Shown in pieces: positions 7,910 to 17,088 of a stretch of DNA of 64,000 bases. How positions within the stretch are numbered: position 1 is the stretch's first letter; the number at the start of each line of letters is the position of its first letter. The DNA is from Aquimarina sp. U1-2 (GTDB lineage: Bacteria; Bacteroidota; Bacteroidia; Flavobacteriales; Flavobacteriaceae). Both the position numbers and the translations under genes were made by a program. The notes beneath the pieces are model-generated. The model worked only from the letters and a program-made list of their open reading frames with translations, was not told where the DNA came from and ran no database searches. Where the stretch lies: contig NZ_JAGKIK010000007.1 of NCBI RefSeq assembly GCF_017897595.1, forward strand, positions 124,001 to 188,000, written 5' to 3'.

Positions 7910-10351
7910 CTACTTCTCTTTGTTTGGTAAAAATAGTACTCCGTTATTCTTTCTGTATTGATAAAATAGCCCTGCGACGATCAGTAGTAATAAAAAAATA
8001 GAGCTGGTAAGTGTAATCATACTACCAGTTTGCACAACTTTGGGCTCAAATTTAAACTCAATCGTATGTTTTCCTTGTGGGACTACCAGACCTCGAAGCA
8101 TGTAATTCACCGGATAAATGCGCTGTTCTTTATTGTCAATATAAGCCTTCCAACCATCTGCATAATACGTCTCAGCAAAAACCACAAAACCGGGTCGAGC
8201 GGCATACACATTATACGCCAGGTGGTCTGGAGTGGTTTTAGAGATGGCAATCGTCGAAATACTGTCTTTCTGTACATCAAGCTGTCCGATTTCGTTTTTA
8301 TAGTCTTTTCGAATTACTGCAGTTTGCTTTGATTTTATATCCTTTAAAGCTTCAAATTCTGATGTATAATCATCAACATATAGAATATCTTCTACAAACC
8401 AGGCAGGACCATTGGCAGCAGGATTTATTTGTGCTTCGAGGTTTCCTTCTTTATTACGTTGTATAATATACTTCACGTTAAGCATGTTTAGTACTTCAAG
8501 ATTGCCCTTGGCTACATGCCCAAAATAAACATCTTCCATTTTTCTAGGTCGAACTGCAGTATATCCGTTGATCGAATTAAAAAAATAGTTGGTATGTGAA
8601 TTATTAAAACCTCGTGCCTGATCTAATACTCTGTAATACGAATCATCTTTCATAATTTGAAGATCAACCTTTGTGGGTTGAAAAAATGTTCTATATTTTC
8701 TTTTAGAAATAAAACCGTCTTCATTTACACTTCGCCTATCGACCGATACTAAATCCAGCAAAATTAATACGGCAACACCTATCAGTGTAACATTTTCAGA
8801 AAGTTTCTTCTTAAGTAGCAACCATAATACCCCTCCTAGTAACACTATATATATCAGCGACCTGAGGCTATCACGTTTTAAAAGGGTGATGCGATCTTCT
8901 TTAATGGCATCAAAAATCATAGGCTGTTCTATTTCTAGCTGAATTTCTGAAGGTGATTTAAAACTAAACAAACTGCCTCCAAATAGAAGAAACAATAAAC
9001 ATAGGCCTGCAAAAACACCAAAAGAAATCAAGAACTTTTTCTTTTTTTCATCAAATGTAATGTCCTTACTCATTATTTTATATAGCCCAAAAACAGCAGC
9101 AATAGGCACCACCAACTCCAAAATAACCTGAATACTTGATACTGCTCTAAATTTATTGTATAAAGGTACATAGTCGATAAAAAAACGAGTAAAAAACTCA
9201 AAATTTTTCCCCCAACTCAATATTAAAGACAAAATAATTCCGCCTAATAACCACCATCGAAGCCTGCCCCGCACTAATAATAACCCCAGTAACGCCAAAA
9301 ATACTACGGTAATTCCTAAATATGGAGGAGCTTCTACAAAAGGTTGTGCTCCCCAGTACAAAGGTGTACCTTGAGCGTAATAATTCGCTTGTTCTGGCGA
9401 TTGACCAAGTGAAATTAATTTTTGATAAAATGCAGAGTCGTTGCCTAGATCAGATGCTCTGCCCACCCCCATTAACTTAGGGATAAATAGATTTAAAGAT
9501 TCCAATTTTCCGTAGCTATATTCTGTGATGTAGTCATAGCCTAAGCCATCTTTTTCTGAGGCTCGAGTCGTTTCATCAGCCAAATAATTTTTACCGCGAA
9601 TACTGGTATCTACATATTCTGAAGTCGAAAGTAGTGTTGTGGCATTTGTTGCCAGTCCTAACATAACGGCTGCGATTAGAAATCCGACGGATTTAAAAAA
9701 ATGAGATAGTTCTTTCTTCTTATAAGCGTCAATAAGATAACAAACGCCTAAAACAAAAACCAAAAGCCCTAGATAATAAGTCATTTGATAGTGATTAGCC
9801 TGTATTTCTAATCCCATAGCTAATGCCGTAAGTATTGATCCCCACAAATATCGTTTCTGAAACACCATAATAATCCCTGCAATAACTAATGGAAAATAAG
9901 CAATCGCATGCGCTTTTGAGTTATGACCAACACCAATTATAATAATTAAATACGTCGAAAATCCAAACGCCAAAGCTCCAATAACACCTAGTTTCCAGGG
10001 TATTCGCATCACTAACATGAGCACATAAAAACTCATTAAATATAAAAACAAGTAATCAGCAGGTCTAGGTAAAAACCGAATGAGTCGATCCAGTTTATCC
10101 ATATAATCATGAGGAAATCTGGCCCCTATTTGATAAGTTGGCATACCTCCAAAAGCAGCATTGTTCCAATAGGTTTCTTTACCTGTTTTTTCTCTGTACT
10201 CATTCTGTTGTTTTGCCATGCTTTCATAAAGTTTGATATCATTCTGATACAAAACTTTACCGCTTAATACAGGATTAAAATACAAGAGCGAAATAATGAT
10301 AAAGCCCAATATAACGAATAGGTGAGGTAAGAATCTTTTTACTAAAGACAT
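7910..10351 (-). CDS. YfhO-family membrane protein
   Basis: An 813-residue integral membrane protein with roughly 12-14 transmembrane segments, a long extracytoplasmic segment at about 545-770, and a last membrane helix near the C-terminus. It matches the YfhO family, GT-C-like membrane proteins linked in Firmicutes to glycosylation of lipoteichoic acid. In flavobacteria the role is not established. The region after the first helix (KVLYQNDIKLYESMAKQQNE) is typical of Bacteroidota members. It is the first gene of the minus-strand block with the glycosyltransferase and flippase, so a glycosylation role is a reasonable inference. Confidence 0.85.
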   Translation of the reverse strand: MSLVKRFLPHLFVILGFIIISLLYFNPVLSGKVLYQNDIKLYESMAKQQNEYREKTGKETYWNNAAFGGMPTYQIGARFPHDYMDKLDRLIRFLPRPADYLFLYLMSFYVLMLVMRIPWKLGVIGALAFGFSTYLIIIIGVGHNSKAHAIAYFPLVIAGIIMVFQKRYLWGSILTALAMGLEIQANHYQMTYYLGLLVFVLGVCYLIDAYKKKELSHFFKSVGFLIAAVMLGLATNATTLLSTSEYVDTSIRGKNYLADETTRASEKDGLGYDYITEYSYGKLESLNLFIPKLMGVGRASDLGNDSAFYQKLISLGQSPEQANYYAQGTPLYWGAQPFVEAPPYLGITVVFLALLGLLLVRGRLRWWLLGGIILSLILSWGKNFEFFTRFFIDYVPLYNKFRAVSSIQVILELVVPIAAVFGLYKIMSKDITFDEKKKKFLISFGVFAGLCLLFLLFGGSLFSFKSPSEIQLEIEQPMIFDAIKEDRITLLKRDSLRSLIYIVLLGGVLWLLLKKKLSENVTLIGVAVLILLDLVSVDRRSVNEDGFISKRKYRTFFQPTKVDLQIMKDDSYYRVLDQARGFNNSHTNYFFNSINGYTAVRPRKMEDVYFGHVAKGNLEVLNMLNVKYIIQRNKEGNLEAQINPAANGPAWFVEDILYVDDYTSEFEALKDIKSKQTAVIRKDYKNEIGQLDVQKDSISTIAISKTTPDHLAYNVYAARPGFVVFAETYYADGWKAYIDNKEQRIYPVNYMLRGLVVPQGKHTIEFKFEPKVVQTGSMITLTSSIFLLLLIVAGLFYQYRKNNGVLFLPNKEK

Positions 10352-10491
10352 GAATAGTGTGCATTTACTTAATGAGGCGGCAAATTAAAAAATATAAGTA
10401 ACTTCTTTACAAATCCTGAAAAATTTTTAAATGATAACTTCTGAACTTATTAGGACTAAGCAGGGCTATGTTACACTAGTAGGATAGTAGA

Positions 10492-10761
10492 CTAGTCTAA
10501 TTCTTCAAAATCGATATACTCCCCTACATCCTTATTGGTTGCCTTTTTTTTAGACTTTTTATGGATAGAAACATCACCTTCTTGAGTTTGGTCGGGTTGT
10601 TGATATTGGTTAAACTGCTGTTGAAACTTTTCTCCCGCTTTCTTTGTGACATATCTAAGCAATAGAGGACCAAATAATCGCGTTACTATTTTGAGACCGT
10701 AATATAGTAACAGAATAATGAGAATTACTTTCAACACCCCTTGTAAAGAAGCTTCTTGCAT
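10492..10761 (-). CDS. DUF4834-type small membrane protein
   Basis: An 89-residue protein with one N-terminal transmembrane helix (VILIILLLYYGLKIV), then a Gln-rich and Lys-rich cytoplasmic-like tail ending in DFEELD. The start is ATG 10759-10761; a TTG five codons earlier is less likely. The length and layout match the flavobacterial DUF4834 family, of unknown function, which is often found beside YfhO-type genes as here. It is divergent from the outer-membrane protein gene at 10862. Confidence 0.75.
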   Translation of the reverse strand: MQEASLQGVLKVILIILLLYYGLKIVTRLFGPLLLRYVTKKAGEKFQQQFNQYQQPDQTQEGDVSIHKKSKKKATNKDVGEYIDFEELD

Positions 10762-10836
10762 GTCCTTTTTTTTCAAAAATAAGGAACTCTATACACAATT
10801 ACCGGTAGACAATCCTAAAAAAATGATAAAATCTGC

Positions 10837-10844
10837 TATATTTG
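10837..10844 (+). promoter_or_regulatory. Bacteroidota -7 box (TATATTTG) before the 10862 gene
   Basis: An exact match to the TAnnTTTG consensus, 17 nt before the chosen ATG. No clear TTG -33 box at the usual distance. It supports the downstream start at 10862 over longer versions. Confidence 0.4.
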
Positions 10845-10861
10845 AACCAAATATATTGAAT

Positions 10862-12541
10862 ATGAGCCCTAAATCTATTCTGCTATTGGTATCCATTTTT
10901 CTATTGGGGGTTACAGCCTCTGCTCAGTATACCGATAAGATCAATTCTAACAGACCCGGTACCTCTCAGGGAGCCTTTTCTGTTGGCAACAATGTATTAC
11001 AGATAGAAGGCGGTTTTGGTTTCGGAAAAGAAAAACATAATATTTTTAATACCAAAACTAACGTCTTCAATTTTGATTATGCAGTGCGATATGGCCTTTT
11101 AATCGAACAATTAGAAATTAGATTGAATGGTCGATTTAGAGCTGACGGTGTAAGGCAGGTCGTAGGGGCTAATGAACAAAAAATTAATAGAAGTGATTTC
11201 GAAGTTAATACTCTGGGAGCCAAATATTTAATATATGATCCGTATAAGAAACCCAAAAAAGAAGATTCGACATACGCTAGCTTAAAAAGCTGGAAAGAGC
11301 ACCATAGATTTAAATGGAAGACCTTAATCCCAGCGGTTTCGGCCTATGCTGGTGTTAATTTTATTAGTTCAGATAATCCATTTACGTTTCCTGAAGACCA
11401 AAGTATTAGTCCAATTTTTGTAATCGCCACACAAAACAATTGGACAACTAATTATGGTGGTAACTGGGCTTTTGTTACTAATATTATCATTGATAAAATT
11501 ACTACAGAAAATCCGGCACTGGGTCTTATCTTGACTGCTACTCATACCATAAATGATAAATGGGCTGGCTTTTTAGAATATCAAGTGCAAAAAAGTGACT
11601 TCTACAGTGACAATATTATGCGATTAGGAGGGGCATACTTATTTGACAAAGACTTACAGTTCGACACCAATCTAGCTTTCAATTTTAAGGATACACCTTC
11701 TGTATGGACGCTAAGTTTTGGAGCCTCTTATAGATTCGATTGGCATTCTAAAGATGAAATTATTGAGCAACCTGGTCTGGAAGGTGGTGTTAAAGAAGAA
11801 GATATTGAAGAGAATGAAGAAAATGAAGGTGAAGAAGATATAGAAGGAACGTTTGAGGAGTTTGAGGAGAATGAAACCGATAGTCTGAAATCTGGCAAAA
11901 CTCCATTCATTAATGACTTTGAGGATGATGGTTTTAGAGAAGAACTCGAAAGAGACCTAGATGAAAAACGTACAGAGGAGCGCTTAGAACGAGAACGAAT
12001 TGAGCAAGAAAAAATTGACAAGAAAGAAGGCAAAAAGTTTAAAAAAGAAGAGGCTCGACGTTTGAAACGTGAAGCTAAAGAAGCTAGAGAAGCAGAAAAA
12101 GCTGCTTTAAAGGCCGAGAAAGAAAAAGCAAAGATGATTGAAGATATCGATGCCGAACTCGATAAAATGGAACAGGATAAAGGAGTTGATCAAGAGCTTG
12201 AAGATTTGGATAGACAACTTAAAGAACTTGAAAAGATGGAACAGGATCTCGATATAGAAAACAAACCGAAACCAGAAGATCAATCCAAAGAAGAAAAAGA
12301 ACAAAAGAAAGAAGAAAAAGAACAAAAGAAAGAAGAAATCGATATCGATGCACAATATGATGAATATCAAAAAGAGCAAGAGAGCATAAAAAAAGCCGAG
12401 GATAAGAGACGAAAAAAAGAAGATAAAAAACGTCTTAAAGAAGAGAAGAAAAGAAAAAGAGAAGCAGAAAAAATCAAGAGAAATAAAGAAAAAGATCCCA
12501 ATATCGATAAAGAGATTGAAAAAGAACTTGAGGATTTTTAA
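10862..12541 (+). CDS. Outer-membrane beta-barrel protein with long charged coiled-coil tail
   Basis: Start ATG 10862 gives a signal peptide (LLLVSIFLLGVTASAQ); the frame is open upstream but longer versions hide it. Residues about 20-295 resemble the transporter-like barrel of the MetA-pathway phenol-degradation type: TDKINSNRPG at the mature N-terminus, alternating strands, and a final strand GASYRFDWH. From about residue 298 to 559 the sequence is almost only Glu, Lys, Arg, Asp and Gln. The first part is acidic, and the rest is mixed-charge heptad-like sequence with two tandem EEKEQKK units. Such a tail on a barrel would face the periplasm or the outside. Its function is unknown. Confidence 0.8.
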   Translation: MSPKSILLLVSIFLLGVTASAQYTDKINSNRPGTSQGAFSVGNNVLQIEGGFGFGKEKHNIFNTKTNVFNFDYAVRYGLLIEQLEIRLNGRFRADGVRQVVGANEQKINRSDFEVNTLGAKYLIYDPYKKPKKEDSTYASLKSWKEHHRFKWKTLIPAVSAYAGVNFISSDNPFTFPEDQSISPIFVIATQNNWTTNYGGNWAFVTNIIIDKITTENPALGLILTATHTINDKWAGFLEYQVQKSDFYSDNIMRLGGAYLFDKDLQFDTNLAFNFKDTPSVWTLSFGASYRFDWHSKDEIIEQPGLEGGVKEEDIEENEENEGEEDIEGTFEEFEENETDSLKSGKTPFINDFEDDGFREELERDLDEKRTEERLERERIEQEKIDKKEGKKFKKEEARRLKREAKEAREAEKAALKAEKEKAKMIEDIDAELDKMEQDKGVDQELEDLDRQLKELEKMEQDLDIENKPKPEDQSKEEKEQKKEEKEQKKEEIDIDAQYDEYQKEQESIKKAEDKRRKKEDKKRLKEEKKRKREAEKIKRNKEKDPNIDKEIEKELEDF

Positions 12542-12616
12542 CTTAAAACCACCAGGTTATCGGCACATTTCTATAAATTGATTTAAATCAGTTCCCCTTT
12601 TTTGCCAAAAGGATCA

Positions 12617-12624
12617 TATATTTG
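12617..12624 (+). promoter_or_regulatory. Bacteroidota -7 box (TATATTTG) before the 12645 gene
   Basis: An exact TAnnTTTG match 20 nt before the ATG of the GNAT-like gene; no convincing -33 TTG at 19-21 nt. Confidence 0.4.
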
Positions 12625-12644
12625 TCAAGTATTAGAGAAACTGT

Positions 12645-13772
12645 ATGATTACAATTAAAGAAATTACTTCTAAAGGAGATTTAACCACATTTGTTAAATT
12701 TCCTTTTCATTTATATAAAGATTCCCCTTATTATGTTCCTTCTATCATCAAAGAAGAAGTTGATGTTATGGATCCGAAAAAGAATCCTGTATTTAAAAAT
12801 GCAGATGCAAAGTATTTTTTGGCCTATAAAGGAGATGAAATTGTAGGTCGTATCGCAGCAATTATTAATTGGATTGAAGTAAATGAACAAAAGAAACCTA
12901 AAGTTCGATTTGGATGGTTTGATGTTGTCGATGATATTGAAGTTACAAAAGCGCTATTACACAAAGTTTCAGAATTTGGTAAACAACACCAATTAGAGTA
13001 TCTCGAAGGGCCTGTGGGATTTTCTAATATGGATAAAGCTGGAATACTCATCAAAGGTTTTGAAGAACTAAATACAATGATCACCTGGTACAACTACCCG
13101 TATTATGCAGATCATATGAAAAAACTTGGTTTCGAACCTGCAGCTACATGGGTAGAATATAAGATTAAGGTTCCTAAAGAAACTAAAGAAAAAGTCAAAA
13201 AATTTGCCCAGGTTATTAAAGATCGATACGGTTTAAAGTTACTAAAATTCAAGAAAAGTAAGGAAATTCTAAAATATGCAGACGATATGTTTGATTTGCT
13301 AAACAAAACGTATAGTAGTTTGCAAACTTTTGTTCCTATACAACAATATCAAATTGACATGTATAAGAAAAAATACCTGCCTTACTTAAACCCAGAGTAT
13401 ATCACGTGTATTGCCGATAAAACCGGGAAACTTATTGCTTTCTCGATCGTAATGCCTTCTTTTTCAAAGGCTTTAAAAAAAATGAATGGAAAAGTATACC
13501 CGCTACGATTTTTACATATTCTTAAAGCACAACGTCGTAATGATACCGCTGCTTTCTATCTTATAGGCGTTGATCCTGAATATCAAAACAAAGGAGTTAC
13601 AGCTTTAATTTTTAAAGAAATGAATGAAGCTTTTTTACGTAATGGTATCGAGATGGTAGAAACCAATCCTGAATTGGAAGAGAATAAAGCCATACAGGCA
13701 CTTTGGAACGGTTATGAGCACGAACAACACAAGAAGAGAAGAACGTTTAGAAAAAATATTAGCGAGCTTTAA
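12645..13772 (+). CDS. GNAT-family acetyltransferase-like protein (YghO type)
   Basis: A 375-residue cytoplasmic protein. It starts with a partial acetyltransferase-like half (KYFLAYKGDEIVGRIAAIIN at about 60-80). A more typical acetyl-CoA-binding GNAT core follows in the C-terminal third (FYLIGVDPEYQNKGVTALIF, about 305-325). The layout matches a conserved group of long N-acetyltransferase-like proteins in Bacteroidota whose substrate is not established. It is a single gene with its own promoter box; the downstream gene is convergent. Confidence 0.75.
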   Translation: MITIKEITSKGDLTTFVKFPFHLYKDSPYYVPSIIKEEVDVMDPKKNPVFKNADAKYFLAYKGDEIVGRIAAIINWIEVNEQKKPKVRFGWFDVVDDIEVTKALLHKVSEFGKQHQLEYLEGPVGFSNMDKAGILIKGFEELNTMITWYNYPYYADHMKKLGFEPAATWVEYKIKVPKETKEKVKKFAQVIKDRYGLKLLKFKKSKEILKYADDMFDLLNKTYSSLQTFVPIQQYQIDMYKKKYLPYLNPEYITCIADKTGKLIAFSIVMPSFSKALKKMNGKVYPLRFLHILKAQRRNDTAAFYLIGVDPEYQNKGVTALIFKEMNEAFLRNGIEMVETNPELEENKAIQALWNGYEHEQHKKRRTFRKNISEL

Positions 13773-13985
13773 TACCCAAATCTATCTTAAAGAAACACAA
13801 ATCTCCTTATTCATTTTTCCCTCCTACTTCATTGAAAAATAATTCCGTAGCTATAACTATGCAATAATTTATGGCTTCAAAGCAAAGAAAACCAACTTTG
13901 CATCTTTTAGGCCATTTTATAGCAGATTTGACATAACATAGTCGTAAATTACCGCTATACAATTTAGCCCAAAAAAAAGTTCAAT

Positions 13986-14127
13986 TATAGCTAAATCAAT
14001 ATAAAATGACATATAAGATTTATATAGAAAAAACTTGGAGTTTGAGGCAAAAAACGCAGGTGTAGCCTCAGCTACATCGAAGTTTTTTATATGAAGATTT
14101 GTGTTATTTTATATTGATTTAGCTATA
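13986..14127. repeat. 142-bp nested palindromic element
   Basis: Outer arms are a perfect 22-bp inverted repeat (13986-14007 and 14106-14127). Inside are a second pair AAAAAACTT / AAGTTTTTT, a GAGGC/GCCTC pair, and a perfect hairpin TGTAGC-CTCA-GCTACA at 14061-14076. The element lies between two convergent genes (stops at 13772 and 14191). It could be a small MITE/REP-like element, a structured RNA or a bidirectional terminator. No coding frame of note is present. Confidence 0.8.
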
Positions 14128-14190
14128 TATAACAATCGAACCTCTTTTGTTTATTAAAATACTGTAGACTTTAACAAGTTGAGATATACC

Positions 14191-15450
14191 CTACTCACCC
14201 ATTGCTGCAGCTACAGCTGCAGATATCTTTTTGTAAGTTCCATTTTCTAACCGCTCTCGTATGGCAGAAAATGCAGTTAGTGTTTCTTTAATATCCTCAA
14301 TAGTATGAGATGCTGTGGGTATTAACCTTAATAGAATCAATCCTTTAGGTATTACAGGATACACCACAATAGAACAAAAGATACCATGATTTTCTCTTAA
14401 ATCTTTTACTAGGGCCATCGCCTCAGGAATACTTCCCTTTAAATACACAGGAGTGACACAACTTTGAGTTGTTCCCAGATCAAAACCACGTTCTCTAAGA
14501 CCATTTTGCAACGCATTTACATTCTCCCAAAGCTTCGCTTTTAACTCTGGCATGGTACGTAACATATCTAAGCGTTTGAGTGCCCCAATAACAAGTTGCA
14601 TCTGCAACGATTTTGCAAACATTTGAGAACGCAGATTATATTTCAGATAATCGATGATTTCTTGATCGGCAGCAATAAAAGCTCCTGTACTTGCCATAGA
14701 TTTTGCAAACGTTGCAAAATACACATCAATTTGGTCCTGAATTCCTTGCTCTTCACCTGTACCAGCGCCAGTAGCACCTAACGTACCAAAACCATGCGCA
14801 TCGTCTACAAATAGTCTGAAATTATACTTTTCTTTTAACGCTACAATTTCTTTTAACCTTCCTTGTTCACCACGCATACCAAAAACACCTTCAGAAATTA
14901 ATAAGATACCTCCTCCGGTTTTTTCAGCCATTTTTGTAGCTCTCATCAGGTTTTTATCGATACTTTCTATATCATTATGGCGATAAGTGTAACGTTTTCC
15001 CTGGTGTAATCGCACACCATCTATAATACACGCATGAGCATCTACATCATAAACGATAATATCATCTTTACTTACCAAAGCATCGATGGTAGAAACCATG
15101 CCCTGGTAACCAAAATTTAATAAATAGGCAGCTTCTTTATCCACGAACTCAGCAAGTTCATTTTGTAGTTGTTCATGCAAATCAGTATGACCACTCATCA
15201 TTCTCGCACCCATAGGGTACGCAGAACCATAAGCAGCAGCTGCATCTGCATCTACCTTACGAACCTCTTCTTTATTGGCAAGACCCAAATAGTCATTGAT
15301 ACTCCAGGTTATAACTTCTCTTCCTTGAAACCTCATTCTATTTGATATCGGACCCTCTAGTTTTGGAAAAACAAAATATCCTTCTGCTTGATCTGCCCAT
15401 TTTCCTAACGGTCCTTTGTCCTTATAAATTTTATCAAATAAATCTCTCAT
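14191..15450 (-). CDS. Alpha-oxoamine synthase, probable cysteate (or serine) acyltransferase
   Basis: A 419-residue PLP enzyme of the alpha-oxoamine synthase family (AONS/KBL/serine palmitoyltransferase). These decarboxylate an amino acid while joining it to an acyl thioester. Seen are the glycine-rich SGHTDLHEQLQ segment, the DDAHGFGTLG motif (about 216) and the PLP-binding lysine in TFAKSMAS (Lys250). Members of this flavobacterial group have often been annotated as serine palmitoyltransferase. Published work on capnine assigns close relatives to cysteate-fatty acyl transferase, the first lipid step in sulfonolipid synthesis. The cysteine-synthase-like gene upstream on the same strand fits that pathway. 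Sequence alone does not separate the two substrates. Confidence 0.8.
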   Translation of the reverse strand: MRDLFDKIYKDKGPLGKWADQAEGYFVFPKLEGPISNRMRFQGREVITWSINDYLGLANKEEVRKVDADAAAAYGSAYPMGARMMSGHTDLHEQLQNELAEFVDKEAAYLLNFGYQGMVSTIDALVSKDDIIVYDVDAHACIIDGVRLHQGKRYTYRHNDIESIDKNLMRATKMAEKTGGGILLISEGVFGMRGEQGRLKEIVALKEKYNFRLFVDDAHGFGTLGATGAGTGEEQGIQDQIDVYFATFAKSMASTGAFIAADQEIIDYLKYNLRSQMFAKSLQMQLVIGALKRLDMLRTMPELKAKLWENVNALQNGLRERGFDLGTTQSCVTPVYLKGSIPEAMALVKDLRENHGIFCSIVVYPVIPKGLILLRLIPTASHTIEDIKETLTAFSAIRERLENGTYKKISAAVAAAMGE

Positions 15451-15957
15451 TTATCAAAAATTGTTTCTTTTAAGTGTGCGAAAATACGTAAAATTGATTT
15501 GATGACATAATTATATTCTAATTCACTTTTATAAAGCCATATTTTATCATTCCTACATGATAAAAGTAGACCCAATCCATATCTCAATTACTGGTTTTCT
15601 GTAATTTAAACCACCACTATAACGCTGCAATTTACATTTTAAGCATGTTATACAAAATATGATAATTCAGGTGCTACCGTTAGTAAAAAGCCAAAGTGTT
15701 AGGAATACTACCAAGGATTGCTCTATGTACACAAAGAAATATATTTATGAAGAAAACTATTAATCAAAAACTTACTGGTAATTTAAATGTAACAAAAATA
15801 GTTTACACTCATTTGTTCTCCTAATTTTTAAAATAGCTTCTCTATATAAAATCCAGACATTTTATTTATACCGCCAATAGGTATATATTACCACGAGGTA
15901 TGTCTCGAAGCTGAAAATTGTTTCCTACGAATATCTCGTGAGCTTGACTACGGTAGT
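15451..15957. other. 507-bp gap between the two probable capnine genes
   Basis: I see no convincing gene. It contains a perfect 9-bp hairpin TTTTATCAT / ATGATAAAA with a 6-nt loop at 15542-15565. Near the end of the upstream gene there is a looser inverted pair CACGAGGTAT / ATATCTCGTG at about 15892-15940. The length makes it unlikely that the two genes rely on one short operon linker, so the downstream gene may have its own promoter here. Confidence 0.5.
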
Positions 15958-17001
15958 TTACTTAATAAATTCTACTTTGTTGGCAACATCTGCTTCATTT
16001 TTACTGTCAAAAAAGCCTTGTTCCATCATCCAATCGTCACTATAAACCTTACTCATATATCTGGATCCGTGATCTGGTAAAATAACAATAACATTACTAT
16101 ATTCATCAAATACATCCTGAGCGGCCAGCTGCTTAATCCCTTGGATGGCAGCACCACTTGTATATCCTAAGAACAAGCCTTCAGTTTTTGCTAGTTCTCT
16201 TGCGGTATGAGCACTGTCTTCGTCGTTTACTTTTTCAAATTGATCTATAACCTCGAAATCTGTTGCCGTCGGAATTAAATTTTTACCAAGTCCCTCGATA
16301 CGATACGGATAAATTTCGTTGCTATCAAATTCTTTGGTTTCATGATATTTTTTAAGAACAGATCCGTAAGCATCAATACCCATTACGCGTATATCTGAGT
16401 TTTGGTCTTTTAAATATCTTGCCGTTCCAGATATGGTACCTCCAGTACCGCAACATGCTACAAAATGCGTTAATTGCCCATTGGTTTGCTCCCAGATTTC
16501 TGGGCCTGTAGAATTATAGTGGGCGTCGATATTTAAATCATTAAAATATTGATTAATATACACCGAGCCTTTGATTTCTTCGTGTAACCTTTTCGCAACT
16601 TGATAGTACGATCTGGGATCATCTGCACTCACATGTGCAGGACAAACATATACTTTTGCACCCATATTTTTGAGCATTGCAATCTTGTCTTTCGAAGACT
16701 TTGAACTCACAGCGAGAATACACTCATACCCTTTAATAACACTTACCATGGCAAGACTAAAACCTGTGTTACCACTCGTTGTTTCTATAATCGTATCACC
16801 CGGTTTTAGAATTCCTTTTCGCTCTGCTTCTTCAATAATATATAATGCGATTCTATCTTTGGTAGAGTGTCCAGGATTAAAAGATTCTATTTTAGCATAG
16901 TAATTACCTGGATAATCCTTCATAATTCTGTTCAGCTTGACTAAGGGGGTTTGTCCTATAAGTTCCAGAACATTATTATAAGCCTTTATATTTTCTTTCA
17001 T
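15958..17001 (-). CDS. Cysteine synthase-family PLP enzyme, candidate cysteate synthase
   Basis: A 347-residue fold-type II PLP enzyme. The PLP lysine lies in GHSTKDRIA (Lys48), with substrate loop TTSGNTG (about 87-93) and phosphate-binding CGTGGTISG (about 184-192). It has no C-terminal CBS domain. Annotation by family would be cysteine synthase or cystathionine beta-synthase. Its neighbour is a probable cysteate acyltransferase, and related enzymes make cysteate from O-phosphoserine and sulfite in sulfonolipid synthesis. I therefore favour cysteate synthase, as an inference from context. The third capnine enzyme, a short-chain reductase, is not in this window. Confidence 0.75.
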   Translation of the reverse strand: MKENIKAYNNVLELIGQTPLVKLNRIMKDYPGNYYAKIESFNPGHSTKDRIALYIIEEAERKGILKPGDTIIETTSGNTGFSLAMVSVIKGYECILAVSSKSSKDKIAMLKNMGAKVYVCPAHVSADDPRSYYQVAKRLHEEIKGSVYINQYFNDLNIDAHYNSTGPEIWEQTNGQLTHFVACCGTGGTISGTARYLKDQNSDIRVMGIDAYGSVLKKYHETKEFDSNEIYPYRIEGLGKNLIPTATDFEVIDQFEKVNDEDSAHTARELAKTEGLFLGYTSGAAIQGIKQLAAQDVFDEYSNVIVILPDHGSRYMSKVYSDDWMMEQGFFDSKNEADVANKVEFIK

Positions 17002-17088
17002 AAGTTGTTGTTTTATGAATTTGTGAAGTACAATTTGGGGATCACAAATTACTGCAAAAACGCTACGAAGTTACATTAATTTTTTGAA

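Noticed and set aside
12107-12379. 90-codon minus-strand frame rich in Phe, Leu and Ile
   Set aside because: It is the antisense of the Lys/Glu-rich tail of the outer-membrane protein, which forces a Phe/Leu composition and mimics a membrane protein.
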